In this document: positions 16,247-23,757 of the stretch, piece by piece | Numbering within the stretch: position 1 is the first letter of the stretch | Layout of the letters: each line of letters starts with the position of its first letter | Source of the DNA: SYFT01 sp964471115 | GTDB lineage: Bacteria; Acidobacteriota; Vicinamibacteria; Vicinamibacterales; SCN-69-37 | Assembly (NCBI GenBank): GCA_964471115.1 | Contig: CAYYFE010000008.1 | Coordinates: forward strand, 57,492-121,491 | Direction of reading: 5' to 3' | DNA length: 64,000 bases | Notes under the pieces: model-generated | Told to the model about the DNA's origin: nothing | Databases searched by the model: none | What the model saw: only the letters and a program-made list of their open reading frames with translations | Program-made: the position numbers and the translations under genes

Positions 16247-17020
16247 CTACTTGACCGCGACCTGATAGACCCTGGGCCATTTCTTGCCGGTCACGAAAAT
16301 CCGCTTGCCGGCCGGGTCGTACGCGATGCCGTTGAAGACGTCGGCCGAGGGCGTCCGCCGGTAGGGCGGCCACAGGGTGGAGAAATCCACCCAGGCGTTG
16401 ACGACCCCGGTCGACGGATTGATGCGCGCGACGCGATCGGTCATCCAGACATTGGCCCAGATCTCGCCCTCGATCCACTCCAGTTCGTTCAGCTGCGACA
16501 CCGGCTGTCCGGCATCAGTCACCCGCAGGCTGCGCAGCACCTTCCTGGTCTTCGGGTCGAGCCAGAAGAGCGTGTCGCTGCCGTCGCTCATGACCAGGCC
16601 GCCCTTGGCGTCATAGGCGATGCCCCAGCCTTCGGTGGCGTAGGAAAACGTGCCCTTCGGGGTGAAGGTCTTGCGGTCGTACACGAAGCCGACGTTGTGC
16701 TGCCAGGTCAGCTGCAGCAGCTCGTCGCCCACCAGCGCGAGGCCTTCGCCGAAGTACTTCGCGTCGATGGCGCGCCGCTGCAGCACCCTGCCGGTGGCGA
16801 TCTCCACGCGGCGGATCGTCGACTCGCCGTGCAGCCCGGTGCTTTCGTAGAACTCGCCATCCACGTAGACGAGGCCCTGCGTGAACGCCTCGGGATCGTG
16901 CGGAAAGGACTGCACGACCGTGAAACTCTGGACCGGCGCGCCGCGCCGCTGCGCGGCCGTCTGTGGCGCAGCGACCAGGCACACGACGAGGGCGAGCAGG
17001 ACCAGTGTCAGTCGTGTCAT
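16247..17020 (-). CDS. Exported glutaminyl-peptide cyclotransferase (glutamine cyclotransferase family)
   Basis: The protein is 257 residues with a signal peptide (cleavage near TAAQ). The beta-propeller family hallmarks are in order: HDPEAFTQGLVY near residue 40, YESTGLHGESTIRRV, YFGEGLAL, LTWQ, YATEGWGIAYD, MSDGSDTLFWLDP, NELEWIEGEIWANVW and FNGIAYDP. These enzymes cyclise N-terminal glutamine to pyroglutamate, stabilising secreted peptides; the bacterial five-bladed type is homologous to the papaya enzyme. A TAGGCT hexamer 9 nt before the ATG suggests a very short leader. Confidence 0.95.
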   Translation of the reverse strand: MTRLTLVLLALVVCLVAAPQTAAQRRGAPVQSFTVVQSFPHDPEAFTQGLVYVDGEFYESTGLHGESTIRRVEIATGRVLQRRAIDAKYFGEGLALVGDELLQLTWQHNVGFVYDRKTFTPKGTFSYATEGWGIAYDAKGGLVMSDGSDTLFWLDPKTRKVLRSLRVTDAGQPVSQLNELEWIEGEIWANVWMTDRVARINPSTGVVNAWVDFSTLWPPYRRTPSADVFNGIAYDPAGKRIFVTGKKWPRVYQVAVK

Positions 17021-17065
17021 GGTGTCCCCAGCCTACCGTACGCGACGGCCGTTCCCGAAGCGGCG

Positions 17066-17806
17066 CTACCGCGCCTGCCAGCTGCCGTACATCGGATTGG
17101 GCAGCACGAAGTACTTCGCGCCGAACGCCGCGAACGCGGCGTCGGGCTGCTGCCGCAGCGCCTGCGACAACGCCGGGAAATCCAGGATGTTGTCGCCCAG
17201 CACGGCCACCACCTCCACCGGCGCGGACGCGCCAAACGCGCGGCCGGCCGCGACGCTGGCAAACCGCGGATTCTTGTCGGAGGGCTGGCCGTCGGGCCGG
17301 CACAACATCACATCAAACGGCAGGCCGTGCGCGCGGAACACCTCGCGGGTGTCCTCACACTCCGACTCGAGGCGATTGGTCACGATCGCGATGCGCCCGC
17401 CCAGCGCGGCCACCTGGCGAAGAAACGCCGCGCTGCCTGGGATGGGCACGGCCTCGCGGCGCCGCACCCACGCGTTCCACGACTCCGGCGTGAAGACGAG
17501 GCCCTGTCGTTCGCGCTCGACCTGATACAGCGAGTTGTCGAGCACGGTCTCGTCCGCGTCCAGGATGACCGCCCACGTGCCGGTCTGCCGGTCCCGCACG
17601 GCTGCGGCCACGTGGGTCAGCGCCTGCTGGTAGATCTGCCGCGTCAACGCGGCGTATTCCGCGGACTGACGCACCCACGTCGTTCCGTTGGTGACCGCAT
17701 GCGCCGACGGAGCGGCGCCCGGCGCGGTCGCGGCAGGCGGCGTCCGCGCGGCGCACGCGGCGAGGACCGGCACGGCCAGCACACTGACGAACAGTCGTCG
17801 AACCAT
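17066..17806 (-). CDS. HAD-type acid phosphatase lipoprotein, class C (e(P4)-like 5'-nucleotidase)
   Basis: The protein is 246 residues. A lipobox (VLAACA) gives a lipid-anchored N-terminus, followed by a proline/alanine linker. HAD motif I is VILDADETVLDN near residue 85, motif II is the Thr in AIVTNR, and the late acidic motif is VLGDNILDF. These are the signatures of class C acid phosphatases such as the Haemophilus outer-membrane lipoprotein e(P4), which dephosphorylates nucleotides outside the cytoplasm so that nucleosides can be taken up. The ATG is preceded by TAGGCT at 6 nt, so it has its own leaderless promoter. Confidence 0.92.
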   Translation of the reverse strand: MVRRLFVSVLAVPVLAACAARTPPAATAPGAAPSAHAVTNGTTWVRQSAEYAALTRQIYQQALTHVAAAVRDRQTGTWAVILDADETVLDNSLYQVERERQGLVFTPESWNAWVRRREAVPIPGSAAFLRQVAALGGRIAIVTNRLESECEDTREVFRAHGLPFDVMLCRPDGQPSDKNPRFASVAAGRAFGASAPVEVVAVLGDNILDFPALSQALRQQPDAAFAAFGAKYFVLPNPMYGSWQAR

Positions 17807-17812
17807 GGCGTC

Positions 17813-17818
17813 AGCCTA
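17813..17818 (-). promoter_or_regulatory. -10 hexamer TAGGCT for the acid phosphatase gene
   Basis: The minus-strand TAGGCT is 6 nt from the ATG at 17806 and lies in the 24-bp gap after the VOC gene, giving the phosphatase an independent leaderless start. Confidence 0.5.
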
Positions 17819-17830
17819 CCCTGTTGCCGG

Positions 17831-18241
17831 TCAGCGGTCCACGAGCAGCCCGTCGGCCGACGGCGACTGTGTCACTTCCCAGCGATTGCCGTCCGGATCG
17901 GTCAGCAGGAAGCTGCGCTCGCCCCACGGATGGTCCTTCGGCGGCCCGCTCAGTTCGAACGAATACCGGTCCCGCATCGCGAGCAGACGCGCGTGCGCCG
18001 CATCGACGTCGGCGACGGTCAGGCCTGTCGATACGCCACGCCGAGAGGCGGCCGCATCGAATGTCGCGGCTGACGCGCCGACCGGCACGAAGAAGGCAAT
18101 GCGGAACTTCGACGGCAGGACGAACTCCGCGAACATGTCGTTCTCGAACGCCGGCGATTGTTCGAACGCCTCCGCGAAGAACCGTGTGATGGACGTGACG
18201 TCGGCCGTCGCGATGACCAGGTGTGAGACCGCCCGCAACAT
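17831..18241 (-). CDS. VOC-superfamily (glyoxalase/bleomycin-resistance-like) protein
   Basis: The protein is 136 residues from the ATG at 18241; a longer frame upstream is dismissed because a TATACT -10 lies 6 nt before this ATG. The two beta-alpha-beta-beta-beta modules of the vicinal-oxygen-chelate fold are visible: VSHLVIATADVTSITRFF at the N-terminus and GLTVADVDAAHARL in the middle, ending with FLLTDPDGNRWEVTQ, the classic C-terminal motif. The family includes glyoxalase I, dioxygenases and resistance proteins; the substrate is unknown. It shares its promoter region with the divergent DUF3299 gene. Confidence 0.9.
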   Translation of the reverse strand: MLRAVSHLVIATADVTSITRFFAEAFEQSPAFENDMFAEFVLPSKFRIAFFVPVGASAATFDAAASRRGVSTGLTVADVDAAHARLLAMRDRYSFELSGPPKDHPWGERSFLLTDPDGNRWEVTQSPSADGLLVDR

Positions 18242-18247
18242 CCGCGC

Positions 18248-18255
18248 AGTATACT
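18248..18255. promoter_or_regulatory. Palindromic shared -10 element (AGTATACT) for two leaderless genes
   Basis: The perfect 8-bp palindrome reads TATACT on both strands. On each strand 6 nt separate it from a start codon: ATG at 18241 on the minus strand and ATG at 18262 on the plus strand. The whole intergenic region is 20 bp, the same geometry (6+8+6) as at 3885-3904. Confidence 0.75.
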
Positions 18256-18261
18256 GGCGGC

Positions 18262-18786
18262 ATGTCGCGCGCCGCGTCGGCACTCGGGTGGCTGCTCGCG
18301 CTGATGCCGGCGATGCTGCTTGCCGCGCAGGACGTCGTGGTGCCGGCCGACCAGATCAACGCGCTCAAGCGCGAGTACACCTTCATCCGGTTTTCGCAGT
18401 TGACCCACCTTGACGCGCCGCTGCCCCCGCGCCACGACCTGGGCAGCGCCTCGCGTCCGGCGCCGTCGGCGTCGCTCATTCCCTCAGGGGCGCGCGCGTT
18501 CCATCAGCGCAAGGTTTCGATTCGCGGCTACGTCGTGCCGGTGGACGTGGACCGCCGCGGGATCCGCGAGTTCATCCTGTCGTCGAACATCGACTCGTGC
18601 CACTTCGGCGTCATCGGCGGCCCCGACGAATGGATCTACGTCACCATGGCCGGCGACCGCCGGATTCCCGCGCCAGGCACACAACCCGTCACCGTGTTCG
18701 GCGTCATCGACGTCGGCGAACAGGTCAGCGACGGGGTCGTCGACAGCCTGTATCGCATGCGCGGCGAGCGCGTGGCCCTGCACTGA
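18262..18786 (+). CDS. Exported DUF3299-family protein
   Basis: The protein is 174 residues with a signal peptide (ALGWLLALMPAMLLAAQ). The conserved part runs from VSIRGYVVPVDVD through FILSSNIDSCHFGVIGGPDEWIYVTMAG to VTVFGVIDVGEQVSDGVV. It is paralogous to the protein at 50172-50723: both have a Ser/Cys segment followed by EWIYVTM and a final beta strand with V-x-G-x-Y/D. DUF3299 proteins are small periplasmic proteins of unclear function, in some bacteria encoded in zinc-starvation operons. This copy stands alone, divergent from a VOC gene. Confidence 0.82.
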   Translation: MSRAASALGWLLALMPAMLLAAQDVVVPADQINALKREYTFIRFSQLTHLDAPLPPRHDLGSASRPAPSASLIPSGARAFHQRKVSIRGYVVPVDVDRRGIREFILSSNIDSCHFGVIGGPDEWIYVTMAGDRRIPAPGTQPVTVFGVIDVGEQVSDGVVDSLYRMRGERVALH

Positions 18787-18802
18787 CGCTTGTCACGGTT
18801 CA

Positions 18803-18990
18803 ACCATGGAGTACATGAAGATCCATGGAGAAATACGTGTCCGGGGTTGGGCGCCGCCGGAGGCGGCGGCAGCGAGGCGTGGGGGACGGCTTTCTCGTGT
18901 GACGTCCCCCTCGCCTCGCACGGCCCGGCACAGCCGGGCCCCCAACCCCGGTCCGCATTTTCTTCATGGCCCTTCGTGGCCTCCATGGTG
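18803..18990. repeat. Branched palindromic intergenic element, copy B
   Basis: The ends ACCATGGAG...CATGAAG and CTTCATG...CTCCATGGT are inverted repeats of about 50 bp that include CCGGGGTTGGG/CCCAACCCCGG. Inner arms are GCCGCC-GGA-GGCGGC, a central arm GCGAGGCG-T-GGGGGACG paired with CGTCCCCC-T-CGCCTCGC, and GGCCCGGC-ACA-GCCGGGCC. The central stem differs in sequence from copies C and D but is equally self-complementary. It fills the gap between two convergent genes. Confidence 0.88.
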
Positions 18991-18997
18991 AGCTGGT

Positions 18998-19675
18998 TTA
19001 TCGCCAGCGGCCACGAGACGGCCCGAAGTCGACGTACTCCGACAACATCGCCATGATGTCTTCCGGCTGCAGGCCGTAGGGCACGCGGTCGCGGAAGCGC
19101 AGGTTGAAACGTGACCCGCCATGCAGGCGCCGGAACGCGACCCGATCTTCCTTCAGCATCGACAGCTGCGCCCGCTCGATGGCGATGCGGTGGTTCTCAC
19201 GCTCACGCCACGCCCGCAGGCCGTCCAGTTCGCGCTCCAGACGACGACGCCGCTCGCGGTTGGGCTCGTTGCGAATCTCGCGTTCGAGTGACCGCTCGCG
19301 GTCGGACTTCTCGATGAACGGGATGTGCGCGGACGTGTCGGTGTCGTCGAAGAAGGTGCCGTAGCCGCCGCCGTCGAGCTGGACTTCAATGAGGTCCTTC
19401 TTCACCTTGACGAGGGTCACGACCGCGGTCTCTCCCGCGGGAATCGCGACGCCAAACTGCCGTAGGTGACGCCGATAGTCGTCGGCGTCGAGCGACCGGC
19501 GCGAGTCGGGATGCAGGTTCACCCCTTCGTGGGTGCCGGGCATGTCAATACGCACCGTGACCCGCCGCCCTTCGAGCCAATCCTTCAACCGCGCCTCGCT
19601 GGTCGCCCCAAGCGGAACGACGGCCACCCCCACGAACGCGATCACCACTGCTGCTGAATACCGAAGTCGTGCCAT
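18998..19675 (-). CDS. Secreted protein of unknown function with a charged helical centre
   Basis: The protein is 225 residues from the ATG at 19675 (GGAG ribosome-like site upstream), with a signal peptide (AAVVIAFVGVAVVPLGA). The N-terminal half looks beta-rich (VTVRIDMPGTHEGVNL, then VVTLVKVKKDLIEVQLDGGGYGTFFDD); the centre is an Arg/Glu-rich helix (SLEREIRNEPNRERRRRLE) likely to form a coiled coil, and the end carries FNLRFRDRVPYGLQPEDI. No family is recognised. It is bracketed by palindromic elements B and C. Confidence 0.75.
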   Translation of the reverse strand: MARLRYSAAVVIAFVGVAVVPLGATSEARLKDWLEGRRVTVRIDMPGTHEGVNLHPDSRRSLDADDYRRHLRQFGVAIPAGETAVVTLVKVKKDLIEVQLDGGGYGTFFDDTDTSAHIPFIEKSDRERSLEREIRNEPNRERRRRLERELDGLRAWRERENHRIAIERAQLSMLKEDRVAFRRLHGGSRFNLRFRDRVPYGLQPEDIMAMLSEYVDFGPSRGRWR

Positions 19676-19786
19676 ACAAAACGTTCTCCGCCCGCCTGCA
19701 TTGCAACGGCAATGCCAACAGGGCGTCAGAGGGGAAGGTCCGAGCGACCGGCTGACGTTGTCCTCTGGTGAGGGCAAGAGCCATCA

Positions 19787-20010
19787 ACCATGGAGCACAT
19801 GAAGATCCATGGAGGAATACGTACCCGGGGTTGGGCGCCGCCGGAGGCGGCGGCAGCGGGGCGAGGCGCGAGCCAAACGAAAGAAGCTTGGGAGCCGTCA
19901 AGGATGGCTTCTTTCGTATTGGCTCGTGCCTCGCCCCGGCTCGGCCCGGCACAGCCGGGCCCCCAACCCCGGTACGCATTTCTTCATGGCCCTTCATGGC
20001 CTCCATGGTG
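19787..20010. repeat. Branched palindromic intergenic element, copy C
   Basis: The 371-bp gap 19676-20046 is mostly this element. Terminal blocks ACCATGGAGCACATGAAG and CTTCATGGCCTCCATGGT, both continued by a TACCCCGG/GGTACG-type segment and GGGTTGGG, are inverted. Arms are GCCGCC-GGA-GGCGGC, a central arm in which CGAGGCGCGAGCCAA and GAAAGAAGC pair with GCTTCTTTC and TTGGCTCGTGCCTCG, and GGCCCGGC-ACA-GCCGGGCC. It ends 36 bp before the GxxExxY gene. The 111 bp before it (19676-19786) hold only the upstream region of the minus-strand gene. Confidence 0.9.
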
Positions 20011-20046
20011 AAAGAGCTCTGGCACCGCGATTGCTACAACGAACGC

Positions 20047-20439
20047 ATGTCAGACGTCCGCCGAAGCCCCGTCTCGGCCGCCATCATCGGCGCCGCCATC
20101 GAAGTTCACCGGGAGCTCGGCCCCGGCCTCCTCGAAAGCGCCTACAAGACCTGCCTGGTTCATGAACTGCGATCCAGAGGCGTGCTCGTTGAGCGCGAGG
20201 TGCCGATTCCGGTGGTGTTCAAGGGTCAACACATGGACTGCGGTTTTCGGGCAGATCTGCTCGTGGCGAACGAGGTCCTGTGCGAGGTCAAGAGCGTCGA
20301 CCGCCTGCTTCCGGTTCACACCGCGCAAGTGTTGACCTACCTGCGGCTGAGTCAGGCCTCGCAGGCGCTTCTGATCAACTTCAACAGCGCAACGCTGCTG
20401 GCGGGCCTGAAGAGCTACCTCAGACCCGGGACGATGTGA
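20047..20439 (+). CDS. GxxExxY family protein (PD-(D/E)XK nuclease-like, PDDEXK_3)
   Basis: The protein is 130 residues. The family name motif is present as GPGLLESAY near residue 27 following AAIEVHREL. The nuclease-like core shows Asp in GFRADLLV near 67 and Glu/Lys in VLCEVKS near 78, matching D-(x)n-E-x-K of the PD-(D/E)XK superfamily. Length is typical. GxxExxY proteins are widespread, often multi-copy, and of unknown function. This gene lies between elements C and D with nearly equal spacing (36 and 38 bp), with no other gene in the interval, suggesting a unit. No clear ribosome site is seen. Confidence 0.92.
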   Translation: MSDVRRSPVSAAIIGAAIEVHRELGPGLLESAYKTCLVHELRSRGVLVEREVPIPVVFKGQHMDCGFRADLLVANEVLCEVKSVDRLLPVHTAQVLTYLRLSQASQALLINFNSATLLAGLKSYLRPGTM

Positions 20440-20477
20440 CCCGTCCACCATGGAGATGGGAAATCGATGACCCATCA

Positions 20478-20698
20478 ACCATGGAGCACCTGACGATCCA
20501 TGGAGGAATACGTATCCGGGGTTGGGCGCCGCCGGAGGCGGCGGCAGCGGGGCGAGGCACGGGCCGGGCGAAAGAAGCTGCCGAGCGATCAAGATAGCTT
20601 CTTTCGTCCGGCCCGTGCCTCACCCCGCTCGGCCCGGCATAGCCGGGCCCCCAACCCCGGTCCGCATTTCTTCATGGCCCTTCATGGCCTCCATGGTG
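20478..20698. repeat. Branched palindromic intergenic element, copy D
   Basis: The architecture and orientation are those of copy C. In the central arm GAGGCACGGGCCGG and GAAAGAAGCT pair with AGCTTCTTTC and CCGGCCCGTGCCTC. Relative to copy C the AGCCAA/TTGGCT base pairs have become GGCCGG/CCGGCC, a change on both sides that keeps the stem. The element ends 10 bp before the -10 of the DUF1028 gene. Confidence 0.9.
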
Positions 20699-20708
20699 AA
20701 AAAGGTCC

Positions 20709-20714
20709 TATACT
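20709..20714 (+). promoter_or_regulatory. -10 hexamer TATACT for the DUF1028 gene
   Basis: TATACT is followed by 7 nt and the ATG at 20722, without a ribosome site. The end of palindromic element D occupies the -35 region. Confidence 0.6.
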
Positions 20715-20721
20715 CCGCCGC

Positions 20722-21567
20722 ATGCGTAAAGCCGCCATCCTCACCGCCATGGTTGCGGCGTGTCTGACGCCCTCCATCGCTTCTGCCACCTGGTCCATCG
20801 TCGCCGTCGACCTGGCCACCAAGCGGGTCGTGATCGCGTCGGCCACCTGCGTCAACCGGGACGACCAGTTCCTGATGGGGGTGCAGGCCGTCATCGTCCC
20901 CGGTGTGGGCGTGGCCGCGTGTCAGGCGTCGGTCGACGGCACCAAGCAGAACCAGATGCTGGTGTTCCGTGAACTGCAGAAGGGCACCGACCCGAAGGCG
21001 ATCATCGAACTGCTCAGCGCCGACCCCGCGTTCCAGTCGCGCCAGTTCGGCATCGTGGACCTGCAGGGCCGGTTCGCCGGCCACTCGGGCCTGACCAACG
21101 GTTATGTGTCACAGGACGTGCAGGGCCGCGTGCCGGGCACGGACATCTACTACTCGATTCAGGGCAACATCCTCCGGCCGGGTCTGGTGGTGCCCAATGC
21201 GGAGGCCGCGTTCCTCAAGAGCGGCGGCGCGTTGACCGATCGCGTGATGGCGGCGATGGAGGCCGCCGATGGATCCGGCGGCGACGGCCGCTGTTCGTGT
21301 CCGCCGTGGCCGACCGACGGCAGCCGCCCGGCCATTGCATGCGACGGCAAGACGGCCGACGTGGCGTACATCCTCATGGCAGAGGCCACCGACACCAACG
21401 GCGACTCGCACAACAACGGCAAGTACGCGATGTATCTGACGGTGTCGCAACCCGGAGAGAACCGCGGCGCAGGCGCGATCAAGCCCGGCGAAAACCTCAA
21501 TCCCGTGAAGACGCTGCGCATGCGTTACGACGCGTGGCGCAAGACGCAGCCGGCCTCCTTCCGCTGA
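20722..21567 (+). CDS. Secreted DUF1028 (Ntn-hydrolase-like) protein
   Basis: The protein is 281 residues with a signal peptide (AAILTAMVAACLTPSIASA). The mature chain begins TWSIVAVDL and continues with VVIASATCVNRDDQFL, QAVIVPGVGVAACQASVD, FGIVDLQGRFAGHSG and QGNIL, all DUF1028 hallmarks; the family is related to Ntn hydrolases by fold and its substrate is unknown. A Cys cluster (GRCSCPPWP) and an Asp-rich segment (EATDTNGDSHNNGKYAM) near the end may bind metal. The PEBP gene starts 10 bp downstream, so they form a pair. Confidence 0.9.
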   Translation: MRKAAILTAMVAACLTPSIASATWSIVAVDLATKRVVIASATCVNRDDQFLMGVQAVIVPGVGVAACQASVDGTKQNQMLVFRELQKGTDPKAIIELLSADPAFQSRQFGIVDLQGRFAGHSGLTNGYVSQDVQGRVPGTDIYYSIQGNILRPGLVVPNAEAAFLKSGGALTDRVMAAMEAADGSGGDGRCSCPPWPTDGSRPAIACDGKTADVAYILMAEATDTNGDSHNNGKYAMYLTVSQPGENRGAGAIKPGENLNPVKTLRMRYDAWRKTQPASFR

Positions 21568-21577
21568 GGTGACCACC

Positions 21578-22252
21578 ATGCGCGCACTCGCCCCCCTCCT
21601 CTTCGTCGGCGTCGTGATCGCGGGATCGGGCACCACGTCATCGCTGGCGGCGCTGCCCGCGTCTGTCGCCAATGCCCAGGCCACCGCGCAGCAGCCTCAG
21701 CGCGGCGCCCCGCCACCGCAGGCGCCGCAGGGTCGAGGCCGCGGGCGCGGCGGCATCCAGATCATGACGCTCACCGCGCCGTGGGCGCCGGGCGCGGAGA
21801 TTCCTGTGAAGTACACGCAGGCGGGCGGCGAGGTGTCACCGGCGCTGTCGTGGTCCGATCCGCCGGAAGGCACCGGCAGCTTCGTGCTGGTCGTGCACGA
21901 CGTCTCGGCCCCCGTCGCGCCAGGGACGGACGATGTGCTGCATTGGCTGGTGTGGAACATCCCGGCCGAAGCGCGGTCGCTCGCCGAAGGCGTGCCCCAG
22001 GGGCCGCAGTTGGCGGACGGCACCCGTCAGATCAGTGTGACAGGCCCGCAGTACCGGGGACCCGGCGCCGCGGCCGATGGACCGGCGCACGTCTACCTGT
22101 TCGAGTTGTACGCCGTCGAGGGCACCGTGAACGTGCCGGCCCTTGGACCGGCCGGCGCCTCGGTGCCGCAGATTCGCGCCGCGGTCCTGTCGGCCATCGC
22201 CGGCCGCGTGCGCGGCAAGGCGGTGACGACCGGCGTGTTCAAGCGCCGGTAG
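21578..22252 (+). CDS. YbhB/YbcL-type PEBP (Raf-kinase-inhibitor-like) exported protein
   Basis: The protein is 224 residues from the ATG at 21578, chosen because GAGGT lies 7 nt upstream; an in-frame GTG at 21569 would add three residues. A signal peptide is followed by a proline/glycine-rich linker (PQRGAPPPQAPQGRGRGRGG) and the PEBP domain: IPVKYTQAGGEVSPALSWSDPP, VLVVHDVSAPV, LHWLVWNIPA and HVYLFELYAVEG. The ligand-pocket Asp and His positions are present. Bacterial PEBP proteins bind small anions or lipids; the role is unknown. Its end overlaps the convergent SDR gene by 14 bp. Confidence 0.9.
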   Translation: MRALAPLLFVGVVIAGSGTTSSLAALPASVANAQATAQQPQRGAPPPQAPQGRGRGRGGIQIMTLTAPWAPGAEIPVKYTQAGGEVSPALSWSDPPEGTGSFVLVVHDVSAPVAPGTDDVLHWLVWNIPAEARSLAEGVPQGPQLADGTRQISVTGPQYRGPGAAADGPAHVYLFELYAVEGTVNVPALGPAGASVPQIRAAVLSAIAGRVRGKAVTTGVFKRR

Positions 22253-23093
22253 CCCTCGACAATCGGGCGCTCTCGTCCCACAGCCGCTGTGCCAACGCCC
22301 GGTCCCGCGCTAGCGGCGAGGGATCACGCGGATCGAACCGATCGAAATACTGTCCACTGACGGCCGCGAGGTCGGACCGGGTGGCCAAAGCGACGAGCGG
22401 CGCCGCGCCGTCTTCAATGGAGATGAAGGTCCGGCTGAGCCAGAACCGGATGATCGGCTTCGCCCACGAGGGCGCGCCCGACCAGATGTTGGTGGCCACG
22501 CGGCCCGGGTGGACGCTGTTCGACGTCACGCCGCTGCCGTCGAGCCGCCGCGCCAGCTCGGACGCAAACAACACGTTGGCCAGCTTCGAACGCGCGTACG
22601 CGCGCAGAATCTGATACCCGCGCTCGAACCCCAGGTCGTCGAAGTCAAGCGTGCCCTTGAAATGCCGGCCGGACGCCACCGTGATGACCCTCGCGGGGGC
22701 GCTGGCCGTCAACAACGGTCGCAGCTGCTCGGTGAGCAGGAAGTGCGACAGGTGATTGACGGCCAGTGTCGCCTCATGACCGTCCACGGTGAGGGTGCGC
22801 TTCGCGTACACGGCGCCGGCGTTGTTGATGAGCACATGGAGCGCCGGCAGATCGCGTGTGAGCCGATCGGCCAACGCCGCCACGGACGCGAGCGACGCGA
22901 AGTCGGCGATGTACGTCGCTGCTGTGTGTCCGGTGCGCTGCTCGACCCTTCGGGCGGCCTCGGCCAGTCGCGCCTCGTGGCGGCCGACCAGGACGACACG
23001 GGCGCCCTGACCGGCCAGCACGGCGGCCGCCTCAAGCCCGATGCCGCTTGTGGCCCCGGTCACCACGACGGTCCTGCCGGTCATCGTCCACAT
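22239..23093 (-). CDS. Short-chain dehydrogenase/reductase (retinol-dehydrogenase-like)
   Basis: The protein is 284 residues. The NAD(P)-binding glycine motif is VTGATSGIGLEA near residue 11, NNAGAVYA is near 90, the catalytic Ser lies in ITVASGRHF near 135 and the Tyr/Lys pair in AYARSKLANVLF near 165. Insertions and length match the WWOX/retinol dehydrogenase-like group of SDRs. Substrate is unknown. The start is uncertain between 23093 and 23084; TAGCAT lies 9 nt before the first. Divergent from the cyclophilin lipoprotein. Confidence 0.9.
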   Translation of the reverse strand: MWTMTGRTVVVTGATSGIGLEAAAVLAGQGARVVLVGRHEARLAEAARRVEQRTGHTAATYIADFASLASVAALADRLTRDLPALHVLINNAGAVYAKRTLTVDGHEATLAVNHLSHFLLTEQLRPLLTASAPARVITVASGRHFKGTLDFDDLGFERGYQILRAYARSKLANVLFASELARRLDGSGVTSNSVHPGRVATNIWSGAPSWAKPIIRFWLSRTFISIEDGAAPLVALATRSDLAAVSGQYFDRFDPRDPSPLARDRALAQRLWDESARLSRATGA

Positions 23094-23131
23094 GCGCCCC
23101 TCATGCTACGGCAGCCGAGCGTGGGTTGGTC

Positions 23132-23137
23132 TATCCT
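23132..23137 (+). promoter_or_regulatory. -10 hexamer TATCCT for the cyclophilin gene
   Basis: TATCCT is separated by 6 nt from the GTG at 23144, which fixes that codon as a likely leaderless start. Confidence 0.5.
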
Positions 23138-23143
23138 CTTCCG

Positions 23144-23737
23144 GTGACCAGATCGCTGTCGCTCCTCCTGATTCTTGCCCTTTCCGCGTGCGCCGCCGAA
23201 CCGGGCAATCCGAAAGTACCGGCCGGCGCCAAGAGTTCAGGCGGCCTGCACGGCGTGATTGAGACGGAGCTCGGAGAAATCGTGATCGAGTTCCTGCCCG
23301 GCGACGCGCCGACGGCCGTCGAGAACTTCCGGCTCCTGGCAGAGCATGGTTATTACGACGGCCTCACCTTCCACCGCATCGTCAAGGGCTTCATGATCCA
23401 GGGCGGCGACCCGGAAGGGAACGGCACCGGGGGCCAGAGCGCGTGGGGCCCGCCGTTCAAGGACGAGATCAACCCGAACTCGCCGCTGTATCAGGGCGGG
23501 TATCAGCGCGGATTGGTGGCGATGGCCAACTCGGGGCCGAACACCAACGGCAGCCAGTTCTTCATCATGCATGCCGACTACCCGCTGCGGCCCGACTACG
23601 TGATCTTCGCGCGCGTCACGGCGGGCATGGCCACGGTGGACGCGCTCGCCAACCTGCCGGTGGTCCCGGCGCCTGGTGGCGAACCCAGCCAGCCGGCGTC
23701 TCCCCCGGTCATCCGCAAAGTCACCATCAGACCCTGA
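23144..23737 (+). CDS. Cyclophilin-type peptidyl-prolyl isomerase lipoprotein
   Basis: The protein is 197 residues from the GTG at 23144, giving a lipoprotein signal that ends at LALSACA. The cyclophilin domain shows ENFRLLAEHGYYDGLTFHRIVKGFMIQGGDPEG (catalytic Arg in FHRI), the GGQSAWG insertion, FKDEI, MANSGPNTNGSQFFI and YVIFARV, all typical. It probably assists folding of secreted or envelope proteins. The S10 peptidase gene follows after 20 bp, so the two may be co-transcribed. Confidence 0.95.
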   Translation: MTRSLSLLLILALSACAAEPGNPKVPAGAKSSGGLHGVIETELGEIVIEFLPGDAPTAVENFRLLAEHGYYDGLTFHRIVKGFMIQGGDPEGNGTGGQSAWGPPFKDEINPNSPLYQGGYQRGLVAMANSGPNTNGSQFFIMHADYPLRPDYVIFARVTAGMATVDALANLPVVPAPGGEPSQPASPPVIRKVTIRP

Positions 23738-23757
23738 CCGCTTCATCGAGGACGAAG

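Noticed and set aside
18790..20700. Short open frames within the palindromic elements (repeating similar small peptides in all copies)
   Set aside because: Frames occur on both strands of a palindrome and vary with the stem; no start sites or protein-like pattern. They are likely annotated falsely in databases.
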